Assembly (NCBI RefSeq): GCF_017515565.1
Contig: NZ_JAFWFN010000005.1
Location: 1 to 64,000 of the forward strand
DNA from: Halomonas sp.
GTDB taxonomy: Bacteria > Pseudomonadota > Gammaproteobacteria > Pseudomonadales > Halomonadaceae
DNA length: 64,000 nt
Reading direction: 5' to 3'
This document shows, piece after piece, positions 1 to 8,721 of the stretch. The notes below the pieces were generated by a model. That model was not told the DNA's origin, ran no database searches, and saw nothing but the letters and a program-made list of their open reading frames with translations. Position 1 is the stretch's first letter. The number at the start of each line of letters is the position of its first letter. A program made the translations under genes and the position numbers.

Positions 1-84
1 CCCTTGCCGAACTCAGTAGTGAAACCGCTTAGCGCCGATGGTAGTGTGGGGTCTCCCCATGCGAGAGTAGGTCATTGTCAGGCA
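1..84 (+). rRNA. rrf: 5S ribosomal RNA, 3' part (5' end outside window)
   Basis: The first 84 bases align by eye with the last two thirds of the E. coli 5S rRNA: the TGCCGAACTCAG segment, GTAGCGCCGATGGTAGTG, the GGGGTCTCCCC stem and GCGAGAGTAGG are all present, ending in GTCAGGCA. The 5' third lies before the window. 5S rRNA is part of the large ribosomal subunit and here closes an rRNA operon read towards the right. The 3' end is set by comparison with E. coli and could be off by one or two bases. Confidence 0.95.
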
Positions 85-96
85 CTTATACCGCAG

Positions 97-125
97 AAAA
101 CCCAGCCAATCGGCTGGGTTTTTTG
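97..125 (+). terminator. rRNA operon intrinsic terminator
   Basis: A stem AACCCAGCC / GGCTGGGTT with loop AATC... is followed directly by a T run. It starts about 13 bases after the 5S end, the expected place for the rrn operon terminator. Confidence 0.9.
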
Positions 126-505
126 TTTGCGTGGAAGAAAAAATAAGGGGGCTCCCCATGGCCCCGTTTGTTCCCGACAAACGGGAGCCGCTTTAGCGGG
201 CCCGAAGGGCGAGTCTCAAGGAGGAGGCGCATCAAGCTCGGAAGCCCAGCGCCAGGATGGCCGGCCCAGACATCGTCAGGCACTTATGACACGAAAAAAC
301 AGCTAGCAAAGCATCGGGTAGCGGCGGCGTGCATTAGTCAGTTCTGTAGATGATGGAAAAAAGTTAAGATGCCCTCTTTGGTGGCATTAACGCCAGCTGA
401 TGCCAGGCTCTTGGTTTACCACTAAGTGCTTGGTTGTCGCTATGCGGTTCGAGTTTCATACACACCCTTATCCACTACCTGTAAAAAAATCAAGGAGCTA
501 TCTCC
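126..505. other. gene-free structured spacer between 5S and the TetR gene
   Basis: No convincing gene is present in these 380 bases. Three hairpins follow each other: CCCGTTTGT/ACAAACGGG (163-185), CCGCT/AGCGG (188-199) and GCCC/GGGC (200-210). At 271-287 a 17-base stretch repeats the 5S 3' end and flank (73-89) with 16 matches, followed again by an A-rich tract. From about 300 to 505 I see only AT-richer sequence that should hold the promoter of the downstream regulator; no clear -35/-10 pair stands out. Short reading frames here lack a ribosome binding site. Confidence 0.5.
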
Positions 506-1165
506 ATGTCGGCTGAGACCGCTAACCATGAAAATGCCAGTCGAGACCGTATTGAACAAAGCATCTTAAGTGCTGCTGAACAGGTATTTTCTCGGCACGG
601 TTACCGCGGCGCTAGCCTTCAGGCGATTGCCGACCAAGCAGGTTTGCCTAAAGCAAACATTCTGTACTACATGGGGAATAAGCAGGCACTGTATGTGCGT
701 TTACTGAACCGCATGATGAGCCGTTGGAATGCGGTTCTTGAAGATATTACTCCTGAGAGTGATCCTGGGCAGGTGCTGAGTGAGTTTATCCGCACCAAAA
801 TGTTGCTGGGACAATGCTATCCAGAAGGTTCAAAGCTATTCGCCGCAGAAATTTTGGCCGGCGCGCCGTTTTTAAGCGACTATTTATCGGGAGAGCTGAA
901 GGAGTGGGTAGCGTCTCGGGCGGTGATTATTCGTCAGTGGTCAGCGCAGGGTAAAATGGATGATGTTGACCCGCGCTGGTTGATATTTTTGATCTGGTCA
1001 TCTACTCAGCATTACACTGAATATAGTGCCCAGGTAAGCGGCATACTAGGTCGAAATACGCTCAGTGAAGCGGATATTGAGTCGATTTCTCAGTTTTTAG
1101 AGCAGGTAATTTTAAAAGGCTGCGGCATTCGGCAACCTTCCTCGCCTAGCAATATCCACGCGTAA
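506..1165 (+). CDS. TetR-family regulator, RutR-like
   Basis: A 219-residue protein with an N-terminal TetR helix-turn-helix (residues about 15-65; the recognition part reads SLQAIADQAGLPKANILYY) and an all-helical C-terminal half. The C-terminal motifs (SKLFAAEI.AGAP, DPRWLIFLIWSSTQHY) match the YcdC/RutR-type ligand domain. In E. coli RutR binds uracil and controls pyrimidine catabolism; the ligand here is unknown. The start is supported by AAGGAG seven bases upstream of the ATG. The downstream helicase gene begins 5 bases after its stop codon, so the two are probably co-transcribed. No rut genes are in the window, so a pyrimidine role is not supported by context. Confidence 0.85.
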   Translation: MSAETANHENASRDRIEQSILSAAEQVFSRHGYRGASLQAIADQAGLPKANILYYMGNKQALYVRLLNRMMSRWNAVLEDITPESDPGQVLSEFIRTKMLLGQCYPEGSKLFAAEILAGAPFLSDYLSGELKEWVASRAVIIRQWSAQGKMDDVDPRWLIFLIWSSTQHYTEYSAQVSGILGRNTLSEADIESISQFLEQVILKGCGIRQPSSPSNIHA

Positions 1166-1170
1166 CTATC

Positions 1171-3621
1171 ATGTCTACTTTGCCTATTGAGCCGCATCTA
1201 GTCGCTTTGCAAACCGCATTAGATGCTCACAACCGGCTGATTTTAGTTGCTCAGCCGGGTGCGGGTAAGACTACCCGGGTACCGCTAACGCTTCTTGGCA
1301 GCCCGTGGACACAGGGGCAAAAGCTTTTGCTGCTAGAACCCCGGCGCGTTGCGGCGCGGTTAGCGGCAAACTATATGGCAGAGCAGCTTAATGAGTCGGT
1401 TGGCCAGACGATCGGTTATCGCATGCGCGGTGATAGTAAGGTTAGCGCACAAACCCGTTTAGAAGTGGTTACCCAAGGGGTACTCACTCGCATGCTGCAG
1501 GATGATCCGCTCCTTGAAGGCGTTGCGGGCATTATTTTTGATGAGTTTCATGAGCGTAGTCTTGAAGCAGATCTTGGCCTTGCGTTTGCGCTGGATATAC
1601 AGCAAAGCATTCGCGATGACCTGCGGCTTATCGTGATGTCTGCCACGCTGGATGTCGCCGCGTTGAAAAATGTGTTGGGAAACGATACTCACGTCATTGA
1701 AAGCAGCGGGCGACAATTCCCTGTTGAAACACAGTATCGTCCGACACGCGGCAGCGAATCGTTAGAAATGGCGGCTTTTCGCGTGATAAGCGAGGCTCTA
1801 TCATGGTCAGATACCCGCGATGTGCTGGTTATCTTGCCCGGTGTGGCTGAAATTGCTCGACTAGTGCAGGCGCTAGAAAGTGGCATGGCTGATATTGAAG
1901 TGCGTGCATTACACGGGCGAATGCCCATCGAAGCACAGCAAGCTGCGTTGAAGCCCCATGAAGTGCGCCAACGTGTGATTGTATCAACCGCTATTGCTGA
2001 ATCCAGTGTAACCGTAGACGGTGTAAATGTGGTTATCGACGCAGGCCTGGAGCGGGTGCCGCTGTTTCAGCCGCGTACAGGGTTAACACGCTTAACCACA
2101 CGACGCGTTAATCGCGCCAGCGCTGATCAGCGCAGGGGGCGGGCAGGGCGGCAGCAGCCAGGGAAATGTTTTCGCTTATGGCCCCAAGAACAGCCGCTGG
2201 TTGCCTATGGCGAGCCAGAAATAGCCCAGGCTGATTTATCTAAACTGGTACTTGAAGTCGCGGTCTGGGGCGTTCAGTCACCAGATGTGCTGGCATGGGT
2301 GACTCCACCGCCAAAGGGCGCTTGGCAAAGTGGCCAGGCGCTGCTTGAGCAACTAGGCATCATTGACTCGGCGGCCAAGCTTACGCCACTGGGTAAGCAG
2401 AGTGCACTCTGGCCGCTTGAGCCACGGCTAGCCGTTATGCTGGCAAAGTCTTCTTCACTCAATGCGGTGCCATTAGCCTGTGGATTGGCAGCGCTGTTAG
2501 AGAGTAGAGAGCGGATAAACGGCGCTTTACAAGAGGCTTTAGAGCAGCGATTTGGGCAGCCTTCACGGTTTCCCCAGTGGCAAAGGGAGGCTGAGCGTCT
2601 GGCTAGAGTAGCTGGTGCAGCGTTGTCTCGTAGCGTTAATTACGAGCCGCTGGGTGTGCTGTTGGCACTGGCTTATCCGGATCGTATCGGTCAACTCATC
2701 ACTCCCGGCCGGTTCAAATTGGCCAATGGAAAAACAGCAACATTACCAAGCAGCCACTCCCTGGCAAACGCCCCTTACCTTGTTGCGGTGAGTGTTGAAA
2801 GTGCTTCCAGCGAGGCAGCTATTTACTTGGCAGAGTCGGTTGCGTTGGCAGCATTCATTCGTTTTTTCCCGGCCACCCAACAGTGGGTGGATCGGATTAG
2901 TTGGTCAGATTCCCAAGGCAAGCTTGTCGGCGAAGCCGTTCAGTGTCATGGAGAGCTGGTGTTAGCCTCTCGACCGCTCAGAGAGCTTCCCGCTGAGGCT
3001 ATTCAGCGTGCATTGCTCATAGCGCTGAAACAGCGTCCAGACGTGGTGTGCACAAAGGAGGTACAGCAGCTACAGGGGCGTATGGCGCTGCTGCATCGCC
3101 TCTTTCCAGACCAGTGGCCAGATTGGTCAGATAAAGTGCTAATGGATGCGTTGGATACATGGCTTTCACCCTACCTAGCGGGCATGACGCGCATGAGCCA
3201 GCTAGAAAAGATGCCTTTCCACACGCATTTACTGGCTTCGTTGAAGTGGGACGAGCAGGTTGCTTTTGATCGATTAGCGCCTAAGGCGCTGCCCGTGCCT
3301 AGCGGCAGTCAGGTGATGCTCGATTACGCTCCCTGTCATGATGGCCGTCCGCCTGTGTTAGCGCTTAAGCTGCAAGAAGCGTTTGGATGGCAAGACTCTC
3401 CTAGGATTGCCGATGGGCATGTTGTGGTTCTCATTCATCTTCTTTCACCTGCAAGAAGGCCGCTACAAGTAACTCAAGATCTGCGTAGTTTTTGGCTACA
3501 TGGCTATCCAGAGGTGCGTAAGGAGATGCGTGGTCGCTATCCAAAACATCCCTGGCCAGACAATCCGTTAACCGCAAACGCCACTGCCAAGACTAAGCGT
3601 GGCAGTGGCTCAGCGCATTAA
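1171..3621 (+). CDS. hrpB: ATP-dependent RNA helicase-like protein HrpB
   Basis: An 816-residue DExH-box helicase, the usual length for HrpB. Visible motifs: Walker A GAGKTT near residue 35, DEFH (motif II) near residue 125, SAT (motif III) near 157, and a QRRGRAGR motif VI near 317, followed by the helicase-associated and HrpB C-terminal regions. HrpB is widespread in proteobacteria but its substrate is poorly defined. No Shine-Dalgarno sequence is visible in the 5-base gap after the TetR gene, so translation probably depends on coupling. Its stop codon overlaps the end of the convergent P-type ATPase gene by 4 bases. Confidence 0.93.
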   Translation: MSTLPIEPHLVALQTALDAHNRLILVAQPGAGKTTRVPLTLLGSPWTQGQKLLLLEPRRVAARLAANYMAEQLNESVGQTIGYRMRGDSKVSAQTRLEVVTQGVLTRMLQDDPLLEGVAGIIFDEFHERSLEADLGLAFALDIQQSIRDDLRLIVMSATLDVAALKNVLGNDTHVIESSGRQFPVETQYRPTRGSESLEMAAFRVISEALSWSDTRDVLVILPGVAEIARLVQALESGMADIEVRALHGRMPIEAQQAALKPHEVRQRVIVSTAIAESSVTVDGVNVVIDAGLERVPLFQPRTGLTRLTTRRVNRASADQRRGRAGRQQPGKCFRLWPQEQPLVAYGEPEIAQADLSKLVLEVAVWGVQSPDVLAWVTPPPKGAWQSGQALLEQLGIIDSAAKLTPLGKQSALWPLEPRLAVMLAKSSSLNAVPLACGLAALLESRERINGALQEALEQRFGQPSRFPQWQREAERLARVAGAALSRSVNYEPLGVLLALAYPDRIGQLITPGRFKLANGKTATLPSSHSLANAPYLVAVSVESASSEAAIYLAESVALAAFIRFFPATQQWVDRISWSDSQGKLVGEAVQCHGELVLASRPLRELPAEAIQRALLIALKQRPDVVCTKEVQQLQGRMALLHRLFPDQWPDWSDKVLMDALDTWLSPYLAGMTRMSQLEKMPFHTHLLASLKWDEQVAFDRLAPKALPVPSGSQVMLDYAPCHDGRPPVLALKLQEAFGWQDSPRIADGHVVVLIHLLSPARRPLQVTQDLRSFWLHGYPEVRKEMRGRYPKHPWPDNPLTANATAKTKRGSGSAH

Positions 3622-6335
3622 CGTAGGCGGCGCCATATGGTTTTTTCAATTTCGACTAACGCGTAAATAGCGAGACTTAACAGCAAAATGGCCAACCAGT
3701 GCTGCAATTGTAAGGCTTCGCTGGCAAAAATAACCTGCATCATCGGCCAGTAAGTGAATGCCAGCTGTAGAAGCATAATAGCGCCAATCGCTAGCCAAAC
3801 CATGCGACTACTAAAAATGCCGTGAAAGGAGAATGTGCTGTTAATTAGGAAACGACTATTGATTAAATAGGCAGCGCTACCTACCACCAGCATATTGACG
3901 GCGGCAGTGCGCGCTAACTCAATGCTTTCGCCTTGGGCCAGAATCCAGCTGAAAACGCTGAAAACGCCGGCCAGTAATAGTAATGAGACAAAGATTACTC
4001 GCCAGAGTAGAAACATATCGAGCAATGCCGCTTTTGGATCCCGCGGCTGACGCTGCATTAAGTCCTGCTCACTTTCTTCGAAGGCTAGGGCTAAGCCGAG
4101 TGTGGTAGCCACCACCATGTTTACCCAAAGCGCTTGAAGCGGTGTGATCGGCAGGTTGGTGCCCGCCAGCACCGCCAGCATTATTGCTAAGCCTTGCGCA
4201 CCGTTGGTAGGCAGAATGAAGGTGATCGTTTTACGAATGTTGTCGTAGACTTTCCTGCCTTCAGCTATCGCATTCACAATCGTGGCAAAATTATCGTCTG
4301 CAAGTACCATTTCTGAGGCATCTTTCGCTGCCTCGGTGCCTTAAATACCCATTGCCACGCCGACATCAGCACGCTTAAGTGCAGGGCCATCATTGACCCC
4401 ATCCCCGGTCATCGCGCATATACCGCCCTTTGCCTGCATAGCTTTAACCAGTCTTAACTTGTGTTCAGGCGATGCGCGGGCAAATACATCGACATCCGTA
4501 ATAATCTCTTCAAGCTGTGTATCGCTCATTGCTTCGACTTCGCGACCGGTAACCACTCGCTCTGTCTGTGAAAAACCTAGTTGTTTGGCGATAGAAAGGG
4601 CAGTAGCGGCATGGTCCCCGGTAATCATGACAGGGCGAATGCCTGCTCGAAGACACTCTTTCACTGCGTCAATGGCTTCTTCGCGCGGGGGGTCGAGTAG
4701 ACCGATGATGCCTAATAAGGTGAGATCCTGTTGAATATGTTCATGATCAAGAGACTGTGAGTCGGGTGATGCCATTTCTGCTATGGCTAACACTCTTAAT
4801 CCCTGCGAAGAGAGCTCTTCAATCCGTGCTTCCCATTGGCTGCGATCAATAGGCGATAGCCCTTCTTGGCTCAACGTATGACTCGACATTTCAAGGAGCC
4901 TGTCCGGGGCGCCTTTTACTAATACTCGATGCTTGCCATCAAGCTCGTTTACCGTTGCCATGTATTTATGTTCAGACTCGAAGGGGATCGCGTCAAGGCG
5001 CGGGTGGCGCTCGCGTAGCGGTTGAATTTCAAACCCTGCTTTAGCGGCAGCAACGATTAAAGCGCCCTCTGTTGGGTCGCCGACAATGTGGTATGAACCG
5101 TCACTTTGGGCAAGTTCTGCGTCATTGCAAAGGGAAGCGACCTTCAGGAAGTGGCTTAATGCAGCGTGATCTTCAATGGTAATAGGAGAGGGCTTTGATT
5201 GAGCGTCAGCGTCGACCTGTCGAATATTGCCCTCGGGGTTAAAACCGGTACCCTCAATGGTGTATTGAGTGTCACCAAGCCAAATAGACGTGGCTGTCAT
5301 CTCGTTGCGGGTAAGTGTGCCGGTTTTATCGGAAAAAATAGTCGAAATTGAGCCAAGAGTTTCAACCGCAGGAAGGCGCCGAATAATTGCCTTCCGTTTC
5401 GCCATGCGCTGTACGCCAAGGGCCAGGCTAATGGTAACAATAGCGGGTAAGCCTTCAGGAATGGCAGCCACTGCCAAGCCTACTGCCGCCATAAACATCT
5501 CGTCGAGGGGCTGGTTGTGAACAAAACTACCTACTGCCGCAGTGAGAGCGGCAGCGCCTAGTATAAAGAACGCTAGCATGCTTCCAGCGCGATCTAATTG
5601 GCGCAACAAAGGGGTTTTAAGCTGTTCAACGCCGCGTACTAGCTCAGAAATTTTACCAATCTCTGTTTGGGTGCCAGTTGCCACCACTAGGCCTTTGGCA
5701 GTGCCTTGAACAACAATAGTACTGGCATAAGCAATTGAGCTACGTTCAGCTAAATCAGCGTCGGTTGATACGGGGTGGGTTTGCTTATCAACCGGTATGG
5801 ACTCGCCTGTAAGCGCCGCCTCGTCGGTGCAAAAGCGTTTTACTTCAATTAAGCGCAGGTCGGCAGGAACACGGTCGCCACTTTCAATAAGTACCACATC
5901 ACCAGGAACGACTGTCTCCGCGTCAACGACAGTTCGCTGCCCATTGCGTAACACTGTGGCCTGGGGGGAAAGCATATTGCGTATGCTTTGAATGGCCTGC
6001 TCAGCCTTGCCTTCTTGAATGAATCCAATTAATGCAATGATCACTACCACCCCAAGGATGGCAGCGGCATCTAAGTGATGCCCCAGCAGAGCACTGGCAA
6101 CTGCTGCGACAATCAGGATAAGCATAAGGATGTTATTAAATTGATCTAAAAAGCGCCGATACCAGGGACGAGCCTGTTCTTGCTGAAGCCTATTAGGGCC
6201 ATGGGTTTTCAGCCGCGATTCAGCTTCTTGGCTGGATAAGCCGGTTGTACTTGATTGTAGTGACGATATCGCTTCGTCTGTATCAGTGCTGTGCCATGCA
6301 GCAGTGGTTTCATTCGGTAGTGGTGTTTTGGCCAT
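3618..6335 (-). pseudogene. P-type cation-transporting ATPase interrupted by an in-frame stop
   Basis: The frame encodes a full-length (about 905 codons) P2-type cation ATPase: N-terminal cytosolic region, TGES actuator motif, PEGLP in the M4 helix, phosphorylation site DKTGT (Asp336), hinge motif TGDGVND, and C-terminal transmembrane helices. Codon 665 is TAA (complement of 4341-4343), right after GVAMGI; the following frame continues without shift as GTEAAKDASEMVLADD, where relatives normally have a sense codon, probably Lys AAA. One base change (A to T) therefore splits it into a 664-codon part and a 230-codon part that holds the last membrane helices. The M6 motif reads WVNMVVATTLGL rather than the NLVTD of Ca2+ pumps, so I do not assign an ion. 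Truncation after the hinge would remove M5-M10 and should abolish transport unless there is readthrough or a sequence error. Confidence 0.85.
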
Positions 6336-6450
6336 TCCGTGCCCCCTTTAATGTGTCAATACAAAATACAGTATAGGGAAATATATGCTGCAGTGCAGTG
6401 ACTGAGGGCAAGACTTACGTGTAATGGTGGAAGGCTAGATAAACTAAACG

Positions 6451-6657
6451 TTATTCAGGAATGTCGCCTGGTAGACGATAGCGAACGCCTTCCGCCCGTT
6501 GCTCTTCATAACGTTGGTTTTCATTTTCAGGAACGACGCCCAATACGGTTTCCTGAGAGCCATCTGGCCAGGTGTAAGTGGTGCAGGCTGTTAAAGGTAG
6601 CAGCAACCCCAAGGTGATAAAGGGGATGAATACACGAAATTTACGGCACTTGGGCAT
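6451..6657 (-). CDS. small lipoprotein, unknown function
   Basis: A 68-residue protein beginning MPKCRKFRVF, with a hydrophobic stretch and lipobox LTAC (cysteine near residue 25), followed by a short polar tail rich in Glu and Arg. It should be exported and lipidated. I prefer the ATG at 6657 over one four codons upstream (6669) because GGAG lies six bases before the former. It stands alone between the ATPase and the next minus-strand gene. Beyond being a predicted lipoprotein I cannot assign a role. Confidence 0.65.
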   Translation of the reverse strand: MPKCRKFRVFIPFITLGLLLPLTACTTYTWPDGSQETVLGVVPENENQRYEEQRAEGVRYRLPGDIPE

Positions 6658-6744
6658 AGTTGGCTCCATAACCTGGGGTTGCTGCTTCGTTTTAAATAAA
6701 CTGTGAGCGGCACTATAGGGCGCAACACGCTTAATTGTAAATTG

Positions 6745-7104
6745 TTAGAGCTCTTCCCATAAGCTGCGCCGAAACTCATGGGAAAGCTGAGAAACTTTTG
6801 TTAGGCGCTCCATGTTGGCATCGGTGAGCGTCTTAACCATATCTTGATAGTGTTCTGTGAACTCAGCAGCATTACAGTGGTGCGGATTGTCGGTGAGGCA
6901 CAGCGTTAATTTTTCGCTGCTTTTGGCTAGGGCTTGAAAAAGCTGCGCCTCCATCTGCATAGCCTGAGTCACATTTTCTAACCAAGCAATTTGAAGTCGT
7001 ACCATGGGCATCGTGCTTAATAAGCAGTATTGATGCCACCACGCCTGCATGGGCTGGGCGTCATCAATCCATGGCATGGAAGGGGTTTTATCGCTAGTCG
7101 CCAT
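6745..7104 (-). CDS. hypothetical helical protein, phasin-like composition
   Basis: A 119-residue soluble protein with AAGGAGCTCACC just before the ATG, a strong ribosome binding site. It is predicted mostly helical (runs such as MQMEAQLFQALAKSSEKL and MERLTKVSQLSHEF) and has Trp-rich N-terminal residues (MPWIDDAQPMQAWW). The size and helical pattern resemble small phasin-like proteins that coat polyhydroxyalkanoate granules, but no diagnostic motif is visible, so function is left open. No other gene in the window relates to granules. Confidence 0.6.
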   Translation of the reverse strand: MATSDKTPSMPWIDDAQPMQAWWHQYCLLSTMPMVRLQIAWLENVTQAMQMEAQLFQALAKSSEKLTLCLTDNPHHCNAAEFTEHYQDMVKTLTDANMERLTKVSQLSHEFRRSLWEEL

Positions 7105-7235
7105 GGTGAGCTCCTTTTTTGATAGTGGAAACTGAACGGCATGATTTTTAAGATTGCCTATCTTGAACTATAGCTAAGTGCAGCATGAGTGTGCCGTTTT
7201 CGTAACAAAATTTGTCACTTTTCAGGAGGTGCTCT

Positions 7236-7409
7236 ATGTGGTCGGTTATTAAATCGGTTCTAGCCGCACTTATTGGCGTCCAAAGTGATTTCCAGCGCCA
7301 GCAGGATTTCTCAAGTGGGAAGCCCACTACCTTCATCTTAGTTGCCATTTTGGTAACCCTGATTTTTGTGCTGCTGCTCATGGTAGTAGCTAATATGGCG
7401 GCGCGCTGA
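7236..7409 (+). CDS. DUF2970 small membrane protein
   Basis: A 57-residue protein starting MWSVIKSVLAALIGVQS, with FSSGKPTTFILVA and a single C-terminal membrane helix. This is the pattern of DUF2970, a short proteobacterial membrane protein commonly found in cytochrome oxidase gene clusters. AGGAGG six bases before the ATG at 7236 fixes the start; an upstream TTG (7212) has no such site. Here it precedes coxB by 126 bases. Its function is unknown; a helper role in oxidase assembly is inferred only from context. Confidence 0.8.
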   Translation: MWSVIKSVLAALIGVQSDFQRQQDFSSGKPTTFILVAILVTLIFVLLLMVVANMAAR

Positions 7410-7439
7410 AAAGCGTTGACAGCTTTTGCAAGGTAGTCC

Positions 7440-7467
7440 GTGACGTTTGACATATGTTTTCTATACT
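7440..7467 (+). promoter_or_regulatory. possible sigma-70 promoter for the cox operon
   Basis: GTGACG (7440-7445), 16 bases, then TATACT (7462-7467), about 70 bases before the coxB start. The -35 match is weak and a nearby TTGACA (7448-7453) is not at usable spacing to this -10, so the assignment is tentative. Confidence 0.3.
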
Positions 7468-7535
7468 GATTCTTATCACATAATCTCACCCTAATTAAAA
7501 AGCCGTTAATAACAACAATAACAAAGGAGGTAATT

Positions 7536-8651
7536 ATGCACTCACCGTGGCGCTGGCTGCTGCCCATAAGCTTTATTTCTACCGCTGCCCAAGCTCAATC
7601 CAGTGGATGGAACATGCCCGTAGGCGTGACAGATATCAGTCGCGATATCTACGGTCTGCATATGACGATCTTTTGGATATGCGTAGTGATTGGCCTGATA
7701 GTGTTTGGAGTAATGTTTTACTCGCTGTTCCGCTATCGGCACTCAAAAGGAGCTAAACCAGCGACATTTCACGAGCACACCACTGTGGAAGTGCTCTGGA
7801 CGGCTATTCCAGTGCTAATTTTAGTGGGAATGGCCGTGCCTGCTACGGCCACACTTAAGAATATGTACGACACCTCTGAAGCCGAACTAGATGTCATGAT
7901 CATCGGCCAGCAGTGGCGCTGGCGCTACGAGTACCTTGGTGAGGATGTGGCTTTTAACTCAAGCATGAGCACTCCTTGGGAGCAGATTCGTGGCGAGGAG
8001 GCACGTGATGAGCACTATCTACTTGATGTAGATGAACCACTGGTACTGCCTATTAATCGCAAAGTACGGTTCTTAATGACTTCTGATGACGTTATCCACT
8101 CTTGGTGGGTGCCAGACCTTGCCGTCAAGCAAGATACGATCCCTGGCTTTATTAACGAGAACTGGGTGCAAATTAACGAACCGGGCATTTACCGTGGTCA
8201 ATGTGCAGAACTCTGTGGCGTTAACCATGGTTTTATGCCCGTGGTGGTGCATGCCGTTGAGGAGGAAGAGTTTGAAATATGGTTGGCGGAACGTAAAGAA
8301 GCGGCCGAGCAAGAAGCGATGGGGGTGGATCGGGAGTGGGAGCTTGATGAGCTAATGGCGCGAGGAGAGCCGGTATACCGCGCTATTTGCGCCTCATGCC
8401 ATCAGGCAGATGGTCAAGGCGCGCCGCCTGCTTTCCCGGCACTCGTCAATAATGACCAGTTAATCGACGACTTGGACTGGCATATTGACCGTATTTTAAA
8501 TGGCGTTTCGGGAACCGCCATGCCCGCGTTTCGCAATACGTTGAACCCGGTGGAGATTGCTGCGGTGGTGACTTATACGCGTAACGCATGGGACAGCGAC
8601 ACGGGCGATGCAATTCAGCCAGCGGCAATTGCTGAAAAAATTGTTCAATAA
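7536..8651 (+). CDS. coxB: cytochrome c oxidase subunit II with fused cytochrome c
   Basis: 371 residues: signal peptide ending around AQAQ (residue 20), two membrane helices, a periplasmic cupredoxin domain with the CuA ligands (His188 in HSWW, Cys223 and Cys227 in CAELC, then H..M in GVNHGFM), and a C-terminal class I cytochrome c domain with CASCH (285-289) and a downstream MPAF methionine. This fused form is typical of caa3-like aa3 oxidases: electrons pass from the tethered heme c to CuA and on to heme a. A perfect AAAGGAGGT precedes the ATG. It leads the operon coxB-coxA-cox11-coxC. Confidence 0.96.
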   Translation: MHSPWRWLLPISFISTAAQAQSSGWNMPVGVTDISRDIYGLHMTIFWICVVIGLIVFGVMFYSLFRYRHSKGAKPATFHEHTTVEVLWTAIPVLILVGMAVPATATLKNMYDTSEAELDVMIIGQQWRWRYEYLGEDVAFNSSMSTPWEQIRGEEARDEHYLLDVDEPLVLPINRKVRFLMTSDDVIHSWWVPDLAVKQDTIPGFINENWVQINEPGIYRGQCAELCGVNHGFMPVVVHAVEEEEFEIWLAERKEAAEQEAMGVDREWELDELMARGEPVYRAICASCHQADGQGAPPAFPALVNNDQLIDDLDWHIDRILNGVSGTAMPAFRNTLNPVEIAAVVTYTRNAWDSDTGDAIQPAAIAEKIVQ

Positions 8652-8721
8652 AACGCATGCGTGCTAATCAGCAATGATAACTACTAACGCTATCACAACA
8701 ATAAAGTAGGCGGAGAGATTT

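Noticed and set aside
4..353. Short open frames over the 5S rRNA and its spacer on both strands
   Set aside because: They overlap the rRNA gene and terminator, have no ribosome binding site and no recognisable protein pattern.
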